Of a stretch of 6,780 bases of DNA, positions 1-5,691 are shown one piece after another. Below the pieces are notes generated by a model. The model was not told the DNA's origin. It did no database searches and was given only the letters and a program-made list of their open reading frames with translations. The stretch spans positions 1-6,780 of the forward strand of contig CAMOXE010000135.1 of the NCBI GenBank assembly GCA_946628865.1. Direction: 5' to 3'. The DNA is from an uncultured Clostridia bacterium (GTDB taxonomy: Bacteria > Bacillota > Clostridia > Christensenellales > Borkfalkiaceae). How positions within the stretch are numbered: the stretch's first letter is position 1; each line of letters opens with the position of its first letter. The translations under genes were made by a program, and so were the position numbers.

Positions 1-926
1 AGCCAATCGAGATAGGTTGAAAGCACCGTGTAATCGGGTGAGGACGGACTCATTTTGTCCATGCGCGAGAGTTCTTTAAGCGCTTTATCTTCTACCTCTT
101 TAGGCATTTTTTTCGCTTTTATGCGCTCTTCCAACACGATTTTCTCGTTTTCGTCGTCGCCGAGTTCGTTGTGGATAGCCTTTAACTGCTCGCGAAGATA
201 AAATTCTTTTTGGTTTTTCTCTACGCTTTTTCTTACCTTATCGGCAATGGTCTTTTCGAGTTTTACTATCTCTATCTCGTTTACCAGCAAGCCGTAAAAC
301 GCGTAGAGTTTTTCCTTTACCGAAACAGTCGAAAGTATCTTTTGCTTGTCAGCCTCTTTAAAACCGATATTGAACGTGGCGGCGTTTACGAACGCGTCGG
401 CGTCCTCGATGGCGAGTATCGCCGCGTATACTTCTTTGTTGAGTTTCGATCCGATTCCGTTCAAAAAGTCGTTGAATTCGCCTTTTACGAATCTCAGATA
501 ACTTTCGGTTTCGGCAGAATCGCCGAAGTCGGGGTATCTCGTCTTTAAAAATACCGAAAAGTATTTGGGATTGTCCTCGTACTCGATTATTTCCGCGGCA
601 TAGAGCGCCTCGACGTTTACCCGTATGTTATCGCCCGGCATACGCGTGATATGCTTTATGCGGCATACCGTTCCGACTGAAAAAATATCGTCTTTGGTCG
701 GATCTTCGGTCTTTACGTCTTTTTGCGCCGCGACGAAAACGAGCGACGACGAGGACTCTACCGCGGCGTTTATCGCGCTAAGAGACTTAACCCTGCCGAC
801 GTCGAACGACGTGGCGACGTTGGGGAGCAAAACTTTACCCCTCAGCGCCACCATCGGCATCGCGCTGTTTCCCGCGGAAACCTCTCCGCCGGATTCGGAT
901 ATTATGTTAGTATTGAAATTGTCCAT
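1..926 (-). CDS. lon: ATP-dependent Lon protease, N-terminal part (cut by window edge)
   Basis: Lon is a cytosolic AAA+ serine protease that unfolds and degrades misfolded and short-lived regulatory proteins. Only the first 308 residues are present and the frame is open to the window edge. Residues about 22-220 fit the Lon N-terminal substrate-recognition (LAN/PUA-like) domain, beginning with MPMVALRGKVLLP where other Lons have a PLLPLRG...P motif. Residues about 220-290 form the charged helical stretch typical of the family, with the hallmark REQLKAIHNELGDD at 245-258. KMPKEVEDKALKELSRM follows at 273-289, and the visible part ends with SPDYTVLSTYLDW, leading into the AAA+ domain. The Walker motifs and the Ser-Lys dyad lie outside the window. 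I chose the ATG at 924-926 because GGAA sits 6 nt upstream; the first ~22 residues are unusually polar, and Met23 or Met25 are weaker alternatives. The start is 3 bp after the gyrA stop, so lon is probably co-transcribed and translationally coupled. Family identity is very secure. Confidence 0.95.
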   Translation of the reverse strand, partial: MDNFNTNIISESGGEVSAGNSAMPMVALRGKVLLPNVATSFDVGRVKSLSAINAAVESSSSLVFVAAQKDVKTEDPTKDDIFSVGTVCRIKHITRMPGDNIRVNVEALYAAEIIEYEDNPKYFSVFLKTRYPDFGDSAETESYLRFVKGEFNDFLNGIGSKLNKEVYAAILAIEDADAFVNAATFNIGFKEADKQKILSTVSVKEKLYAFYGLLVNEIEIVKLEKTIADKVRKSVEKNQKEFYLREQLKAIHNELGDDENEKIVLEERIKAKKMPKEVEDKALKELSRMDKMSPSSPDYTVLSTYLDW

Positions 927-929
927 ATA

Positions 930-3530
930 TTATTCCGTTTCTGTTTCGTCTGCCGAAGTCGAATCTTCTTCGCCCTCGGTTTCCTCTTCAGCCTCTTCGT
1001 CCTCGTGCGGGGTTATAGCAATGGACGCGAGCGACGAGCCGTCAAGCCGCATTACTTTTACGCCCTGCGTATCTCTGCCGATCAGCGAAATCTCGTCAAC
1101 CTGAGTCCTTATCGCTATGCCGGTATCGGATATCATCATTATATCTTCGCCGTCGGAAACGGGTTTTATCCCTACGAGATAACCCGTCTTTTCGTTGAAC
1201 GTGCCGGCGCGTATGCCCTTACCCGCGCGGGACTGCAATCTGTATTCGTCGATCGAACTCCTCTTGCCGTAGCCGTTTGAAGATACGGTTATTATAGTGT
1301 CGCCCGGCTTAATTACCGTCATATCTATGACGAAATCGCCGTCGTCTAAGTCCATTGACCTTACACCCTGCGTGTCTCTGCCCATGGCTCTGACGTCTTT
1401 TTCGCTGAATCTTATACACTTACCCGACCTCGAACCCAAAAGCACTTCGTCGTCGCCCGTGGTAAGTTGTACGGATATGAGTTCGTCGCCCTCTAACAGA
1501 CTTATCGCGATCTTTCCGCCCTTTCTTATCGAATCGAATTCGGACAAAGCCGTCTTTTTGATAAGTCCGCTCCGGGTAGCCATCATTATATAGCCCTCGG
1601 ACTTCTTCTTTTCCGCCTTTATCTCTTCACCCTCGGCGGTTTCAACCGTTTCCACGGTCTCGGATATTTGCTCTTTTCTCGGTATTACCGCGGTTATACG
1701 CTCGCCGTTGGCGACTTGGATAAGGTTTACTATCGCCCTGCCGCGCGCTACCTTTTGCGCCTCGGGGACTTCGTAACACTTTATCGTATACACTTTGCCG
1801 AGCGAACTGAAGAACAACAAGTCGTCGTGCGTCGAGCAAACGAACATATTTTCAACGAAGTCCTCGTCCTTGGACTTGTGTGCCGTAACGCCCTTTCCGC
1901 CGCGGCGTTGAGCCTTGCAATCTTTGACGGGTATGCGTTTGATATAGCCGAGGTGCGTCATCGATACCACGACGTCCTCGCGTTCGATCAGATCCGCCTC
2001 GCCTATATCCGCGTAGTCAGTGGAAATCTCCGTCTTTCTGGGCGTCGGGTATCTGTCTTTCATATCCAACAGGTCGCCTCTCACTATCGCGCGAACTCTC
2101 TCGGGTTTAGCAAGTATATCCTGCAAATCCGCAATAGTCGTATCGAGTTGGCGGAGTTCTTCGTTCAGTTTATCGACTTCCATCGACGTAAGGCGCTGAA
2201 GTCGCATTTCCAAAATTGCGTTCGTCTGCTTGTCGTCGAGTTCAAACGCCTCTATTAACTTATTCGACGCCTCGTCTTTGTCCTTACTGCGCTTGATTAT
2301 TTCGATAACCTCGTCGATGTTGGCAAGCGCTATAACCAGACCCTTGACTATGTGTTCTCTCTCCATAGTCTTGGCAAGGTCGTAGCGTGTACGGCGTTCG
2401 ATTACGTCTATCTGGTGGTCGATATAATAACTCAATATCTCTTTGAGGTTGAGGACTTTCGGGTCCGTACCCACGAGCGCGAGAAGTATTATACCGTCGC
2501 TCACCTGCAAATTGGTCTGTTTATATAAAGTGTTGAGTACCACTTGCGCGTTCGCGTCTTTCTTTATCTCGATAACGATGCGCATACCGTGTCTGTCGGA
2601 CTCGTCGTTGATGTTCGATATGCCCTCGATACGCTTTTGCTTGACGTAGTCGGCAATCGTCTCGATGAGTTTTTGTTTATTGACCTGATACGGAAGTTCG
2701 GTTACGATTATTCGTTCCCTCGTGCCGTTGTTGAATTCCTCTATTTCGCATTTCGCCCTTAAAACGATAGAGCCTCTGCCCGTTCTGTAAGCGTTTCTTA
2801 TTCCGTTTCTGCCCATTATTATTCCGCCCGTAGGGAAATCCGGCGCGGGAACGTATTTGATGAGTTCGTCGACGTCTATATCCGGATTATCCAAAAGCGC
2901 AACCGTACCGTCGATAACTTCGTTTAAGTTGTGCGGCGGTATATTCGTCGCCATACCTACCGCTATGCCGTCCGCGCCGTTTACCAAAAGGTTGGGGTAT
3001 CTCGCCGGCAAAACCACGGGTTGCATGCGCGTGTCGTCGAAGTTCGGGTAGAAGTCTACCGTCTCTTTGTCTATTTCGCGGAGCATTTCGAGCGCCATTT
3101 TGCTCATACGCGCCTCGGTGTACCTGTACGCCGCCGCCGGGTCGCCGTCTACCGAGCCGAAGTTACCGTGTCCGTCAACGAGCGGAACGTTTATCGAAAA
3201 GTCCTGCGCTAAGCGAACCAACGCGTCGTATACCGAACTGTCGCCGTGCGGGGGATATTTACCCAGCACGTCGCCGACTATCGTAGCGCACTTTTTATAC
3301 GCCTTGTCCGGCGTAAGCCCGAGTTCGTTCATAGAATAGAGTATGCGCCTATGTACCGGCTTTAAACCGTCTCTGACGTCCGGTATCGCCCTCGAACGGT
3401 TTACGCACATCGCGTAGTCTATGAAACTCTGTTTTAATTCTTTATCGACTTCTATGTCGATTATCTTCGTCATCTCGAGAGTCTTTCTGAACTCGTCCGT
3501 GAGCGCTTGATCAAATTCTTTCTTTGCCAT
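930..3530 (-). CDS. gyrA: DNA gyrase subunit A (type IIA topoisomerase)
   Basis: GyrA is the breakage-reunion and DNA-wrapping subunit of the A2B2 gyrase. At 866 aa it has normal length. Residues 35-66 hold the winged-helix start (SRAIPDVRDGLKPVHRR). The catalytic tyrosine is Tyr137, next to Arg136 in RYTEAR, equivalent to E. coli Arg121-Tyr122. Arg47, Arg62 and His95 match E. coli Arg32, Arg47 and His80, but the His78 position is Pro93. The quinolone positions are Ser98 and Asp102, which is the sensitive type. The tower and coiled-coil gate span about 165-500. The C-terminal pinwheel starts near 515 and carries a perfect GyrA-box QRRGGKG at 541-547, which argues for GyrA over ParC. Six blade motifs recur near 541, 594, 668, 717, 766 and 818. 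A charged insertion lies at about 619-645 and an acidic tail at 842-866. The ATG is set by GAGGGGG upstream. It lies 18 bp after gyrB and 3 bp before lon. Confidence 0.98.
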   Translation of the reverse strand: MAKKEFDQALTDEFRKTLEMTKIIDIEVDKELKQSFIDYAMCVNRSRAIPDVRDGLKPVHRRILYSMNELGLTPDKAYKKCATIVGDVLGKYPPHGDSSVYDALVRLAQDFSINVPLVDGHGNFGSVDGDPAAAYRYTEARMSKMALEMLREIDKETVDFYPNFDDTRMQPVVLPARYPNLLVNGADGIAVGMATNIPPHNLNEVIDGTVALLDNPDIDVDELIKYVPAPDFPTGGIIMGRNGIRNAYRTGRGSIVLRAKCEIEEFNNGTRERIIVTELPYQVNKQKLIETIADYVKQKRIEGISNINDESDRHGMRIVIEIKKDANAQVVLNTLYKQTNLQVSDGIILLALVGTDPKVLNLKEILSYYIDHQIDVIERRTRYDLAKTMEREHIVKGLVIALANIDEVIEIIKRSKDKDEASNKLIEAFELDDKQTNAILEMRLQRLTSMEVDKLNEELRQLDTTIADLQDILAKPERVRAIVRGDLLDMKDRYPTPRKTEISTDYADIGEADLIEREDVVVSMTHLGYIKRIPVKDCKAQRRGGKGVTAHKSKDEDFVENMFVCSTHDDLLFFSSLGKVYTIKCYEVPEAQKVARGRAIVNLIQVANGERITAVIPRKEQISETVETVETAEGEEIKAEKKKSEGYIMMATRSGLIKKTALSEFDSIRKGGKIAISLLEGDELISVQLTTGDDEVLLGSRSGKCIRFSEKDVRAMGRDTQGVRSMDLDDGDFVIDMTVIKPGDTIITVSSNGYGKRSSIDEYRLQSRAGKGIRAGTFNEKTGYLVGIKPVSDGEDIMMISDTGIAIRTQVDEISLIGRDTQGVKVMRLDGSSLASIAITPHEDEEAEEETEGEEDSTSADETETE
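933..936 (-). promoter_or_regulatory. lon ribosome binding site inside gyrA
   Basis: The minus strand reads GGAA, 6 nt before the lon ATG. It lies in the Thr-Glu codons just before the gyrA stop TAA, so ribosomes finishing gyrA pass directly over it. This supports the chosen lon start and implies translational coupling. The match to the Shine-Dalgarno consensus is short. Confidence 0.55.
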
Positions 3531-3540
3531 TTTATTTCAT

Positions 3541-3547
3541 CCCCCTC
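3541..3547 (-). promoter_or_regulatory. gyrA ribosome binding site
   Basis: The minus strand reads GAGGGGG in the 18-bp gyrB-gyrA gap, with its last G 10 nt before the gyrA ATG. It fixes the gyrA start. No promoter or terminator fits in this gap, which supports co-transcription with gyrB. Confidence 0.75.
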
Positions 3548-3548
3548 G

Positions 3549-5456
3549 TCAAGTATCCAACTCTCTGTTGGCGTATTTTGCGTTTTCTTCTATGAACTTT
3601 CTTCTCTTTTCAGGCTCTTCGCCCATCAAAAGCGAGAAGTTCGCGTCGGCTAAAGCGGCGTCCTCTATCGTGACTTTTCTCAGCGTTCTCGTCGCGGGAT
3701 TCATCGTCGTATCCCACAGTTGCTGCTTGTCCATCTCGCCGAGGCCTTTATAGCGCTGAATATCGCAACGCGGATTTTCCGCGCAGAACTTTTCTTTGTC
3801 GGCGTCGTTGTAGAAATAGTAGTCGACTCTGTTCTTCGTCGCCTTGTAAAGGGGCGGCTGAGCGATATAGACGTGTCCTTGCTCTACGAGCGGACGCATG
3901 TATCTGAAGAAGAAAGTGAGCAGAAGTATCCTTATGTGCGAACCGTCTACGTCCGCGTCCGTCATACATATAACTCTGTCATAGCGGATCTTGCTTACGT
4001 CGAAGTCGTCGAGCATTCCGCCGCCGAACGCGGTTATCATCGCCTTTATCTCTTCGTTTTCAAGTACTCTGTTTATCCTCGTCTTTTCGACGTTGAGAAT
4101 TTTACCTCTCAAGGGAAGTATAGCCTGAAAACGTCTGTCTCTGCCCTGCTTAGCCGTTCCGCCTGCGGAGTCGCCCTCTACGAGATATATCTCGCAAAGT
4201 TCCGGGTTTTTCTCCGAGCAGTCCGCAAGTTTCCCGGGGAGCGCCGTAGACTCGAACGCGGTCTTTCTCGTAGCCTCTCTCGCCTTCCTCGCCGCCTCTC
4301 TCGCGCGCTTTGCCGTCAAACACTTGTTGAGGACTTCTCTCGTAAACGACGGATTTTCTTCGAGATAAGTTCCGAAACCTTCCGTCATTGCCTTGGTAAC
4401 GTATCCGCGCATTTCGCTGTTACCGCGTTTGGTCTTGGTCTGCCCCTCGAACTGCGGCTCGGGAAGTTTTACTGATATTACCGCCGTCAATCCCTCGCGA
4501 ACGTCCTCGCCGGAGAGTTTGTCGTCGTCTTTTACGAGGTTTAATTTCTTGCCCGCGTCGTTGATGAGTTTTGAAAGCGCGAATTTGTATCCGTCGATAT
4601 GCGTTCCGCCCTCTTTCGTGTTTACGTTGTTGGCAAACGCTATAACGTTCTCGGTATACCCGTCGTTATATTGCATTGCTATCTCCACGGATACCGCGTC
4701 GTATTTCTCCTCGAAATACAAAACGTCGCTTATCGGCTGTTTGTTTGCGTTTAAAAACTCCACATACTCGATTATTCCGCCGTTATAGAGAAGTTCTTCG
4801 TGCGCCTCCTGCCCCTCGCGTTTGTCGTCTAAAACGACTTTTAAGCCTTTATTCAAAAACGCGAAGTCGCGGAGGGTACTCCTTATCGTGTCGTAATTGA
4901 ACACCGTGGTCTCGAAAATCTCCGCGTCCGGTTTGAAAGTGATACAAGTGCCCGTCTCATCCGAGTCCCCGACTATAAACAAAGCCTTTCTCGGAACGCC
5001 GCGGTCGTACTCTTGACGATAGTGCTTGCCGTTTTGATACACGTCTACCGACGCGTACTCGGAAAGCGCGTTTACCGCCTTTAAGCCTACGCCGTGAAGT
5101 CCGGACGACACCATATAACCGCCGCCCCCGAACTTGCCGCCCGCGTTGGGCTTGGTCATAACCACTTCTACGGTGGATACGCCCTCTTTTTCGTGTATAC
5201 CCGTCGGTATACCTCTTCCGTTATCCCTTACGGAACAAGAGCCGTCGGCGTTTATCGTTACGGTTATCGTATCGCAATATCCCGCAAGCGCCTCGTCGAC
5301 GGAGTTGTCCACTATCTCCTTTACGAGATGGTGAAGTCCTCTCGCGTCGGTAGAGGCTATGTACATGCCCGGCCTCTTCCTTATATGCTCTAAGCCTTCA
5401 AGCACCTGGATTTGGTCCGCGCCGTAGTTGTTTGAGACTTTGTTTTCGACTTCCAT
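3549..5456 (-). CDS. gyrB: DNA gyrase subunit B (ATPase and TOPRIM subunit)
   Basis: GyrB supplies ATP hydrolysis and the metal-binding part of the cleavage site in cytosolic DNA gyrase. At 635 aa it is the short form, lacking the insertion seen in the ~800-aa E. coli protein. The GHKL ATPase covers about 11-225: Glu47 is the general base, Asn51 binds Mg, Asp78 lies in DNGRGIP (78-84), GGKF is at 106-109 and GLHGVG at 119-124. The transducer domain has the QTK loop at 339-341 (E. coli Lys337 equivalent). TOPRIM shows EGDSAGG from 427, PLRGKILNVE from 448, and DADVDG at 500-505 with the Asp500/Asp502 metal pair. The tail has QRYKGLGEMD at 567-576 and ends LMGEEPEKRRKFIEENA..., as in Bacillota. 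Odd points in the ATP region are Met115 for Lys110, Asn104 for His99, and Gln141 at the coumarin-contact Arg136 position. The ATG follows a strong AAGGAG. It is the first gene of a gyrB-gyrA-lon unit. GyrB is preferred to ParE because of the adjacent GyrA-box protein. Confidence 0.97.
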   Translation of the reverse strand: MEVENKVSNNYGADQIQVLEGLEHIRKRPGMYIASTDARGLHHLVKEIVDNSVDEALAGYCDTITVTINADGSCSVRDNGRGIPTGIHEKEGVSTVEVVMTKPNAGGKFGGGGYMVSSGLHGVGLKAVNALSEYASVDVYQNGKHYRQEYDRGVPRKALFIVGDSDETGTCITFKPDAEIFETTVFNYDTIRSTLRDFAFLNKGLKVVLDDKREGQEAHEELLYNGGIIEYVEFLNANKQPISDVLYFEEKYDAVSVEIAMQYNDGYTENVIAFANNVNTKEGGTHIDGYKFALSKLINDAGKKLNLVKDDDKLSGEDVREGLTAVISVKLPEPQFEGQTKTKRGNSEMRGYVTKAMTEGFGTYLEENPSFTREVLNKCLTAKRAREAARKAREATRKTAFESTALPGKLADCSEKNPELCEIYLVEGDSAGGTAKQGRDRRFQAILPLRGKILNVEKTRINRVLENEEIKAMITAFGGGMLDDFDVSKIRYDRVICMTDADVDGSHIRILLLTFFFRYMRPLVEQGHVYIAQPPLYKATKNRVDYYFYNDADKEKFCAENPRCDIQRYKGLGEMDKQQLWDTTMNPATRTLRKVTIEDAALADANFSLLMGEEPEKRRKFIEENAKYANRELDT

Positions 5457-5462
5457 TTTCTT

Positions 5463-5468
5463 CTCCTT
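5463..5468 (-). promoter_or_regulatory. gyrB ribosome binding site
   Basis: The minus strand reads AAGGAG, followed by AAGAAA and then the gyrB ATG, a 6-nt spacing. It is a near-ideal Shine-Dalgarno sequence and the strongest in the window, and it settles the gyrB start. Confidence 0.9.
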
Positions 5469-5475
5469 GTTTTAT

Positions 5476-5512
5476 CTTATTATATATTAAGTAATATACT
5501 TATTATATATTA
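5476..5512. repeat. Exact 14-bp tandem repeat around the gyrB start region
   Basis: The plus-strand word CTTATTATATATTA occurs at 5476-5489 and again, identically, at 5499-5512, a 23-bp period. On the minus strand each copy contains a TATAAT. The copies flank the predicted transcription start. It may be a duplicated promoter core or a pair of protein-binding half-sites, although low sequence complexity makes chance resemblance possible. Confidence 0.6.
5488..5502. promoter_or_regulatory. Palindrome TAAGTA-ATA-TACTTA, possible operator
   Basis: Arms TAAGTA (5488-5493) and TACTTA (5497-5502) are perfect inverted repeats around a 3-bp ATA centre. The palindrome ends within the -10 box and covers the predicted transcription start, the classical place for a repressor site. 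The same six-base word recurs at 5523-5528, and its complement at 5579-5584. The AT-rich context weakens the case and no known regulator motif was recognised. Confidence 0.35.
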
Positions 5513-5530
5513 TAATTTAAAATAAGTAAA
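5502..5530 (-). promoter_or_regulatory. Candidate sigma-A promoter of the gyrB-gyrA-lon unit
   Basis: On the minus strand, TTTACT (5525-5530) is followed after exactly 17 nt by a perfect TATAAT (5502-5507). The -10 is ideal and the -35 matches TTGACA at 4 of 6 positions. Transcription would begin near 5495, giving a leader of about 40 nt that contains the AAGGAG. Two further perfect TATAAT boxes lie at 5509-5514 and 5479-5484. The first has a TTGCAA 20 nt upstream, which is too far for a standard promoter. The third has no -35-like partner at 17 nt. The very AT-rich core would be sensitive to superhelical state, as expected if gyrase genes respond to relaxation; that link is inference. The start site is not experimentally known. 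Confidence 0.65.
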
Positions 5531-5582
5531 GCGTTTGCAAGTCCTTATCCGAAATTTTATTAAAAACACCACGGGTTTTACT

Positions 5583-5629
5583 TAAAAAATAAAAATTCGG
5601 TCGGGAAATATTACTTCCACGCCGAATTT
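5583..5629 (-). terminator. Rho-independent-type terminator after the M50-like gene
   Basis: On the minus strand, AAATTCGG (5622-5629) pairs perfectly with CCGAATTT (5593-5600). Inside, a 3x3 internal loop is followed by GGAA pairing with TTCC around a 7-nt loop. The 3' arm runs directly into TTATTTTTT (5584-5592). The T tract is on the minus-strand side only, so the element points leftward, ending transcription that comes from the M50-like gene about 60 bp earlier. The stem has few G-C pairs, so it may be leaky. It lies upstream of the gyrB promoter, so gyrB should have its own transcription start. Confidence 0.65.
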
Positions 5630-5691
5630 AAGTCTTTAAATTATGAATTTTTCTTTGCCGCGCTTTTCGCAAGTTTTCAGTTACCTGAACG

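Larger units (their letters stand above)
5457..5691. other. AT-rich intergenic spacer between the M50-like gene and gyrB
   Basis: No gene was found in these 235 bp. From right to left they hold about 60 bp of unassigned sequence, the terminator, a weak 5-bp hairpin (5563-5579) and the gyrB promoter with its repeat and palindrome. The composition is sharply more AT-rich than the flanking coding sequence, as expected for a true regulatory gap. Confidence 0.8.

Noticed and set aside
625..1280. Two overlapping plus-strand open frames (159 and 185 codons)
   Set aside because: They run antisense across the gyrA 3' end and lon 5' end, both clearly coding, and show low-complexity Ser-rich or Arg-rich composition with no ribosome binding site of note.
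1668..2258. 196-codon plus-strand open frame
   Set aside because: It is antisense to conserved GyrA sequence, and its translation resembles no family. It is treated as a shadow.
3532..3540. ATG-AAA-TAA minimal reading frame just before gyrA
   Set aside because: It has a start directly abutting the GAGGGGG with no spacing, so ribosomes would not initiate there. It is most likely chance in an AT-rich gap.
3720..4475. 251-codon open frame on the plus strand
   Set aside because: It lies wholly antisense to the gyrB C-terminal region, whose protein is clearly conserved. The product is Arg- and Leu-rich with no recognisable motif, so it is a by-product of codon usage in gyrB.
930..5456. Possibility that the pair is ParE-ParC (topoisomerase IV)
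   Set aside because: The A subunit has a perfect QRRGGKG GyrA-box and six pinwheel blade motifs, and its active-site surroundings are of GyrA type.
5563..5579. AAAAC/GTTTT hairpin in the spacer
   Set aside because: The stem has five mostly A-T pairs with a 7-nt loop and no clear T tract. It is too weak to call a terminator or regulatory RNA.
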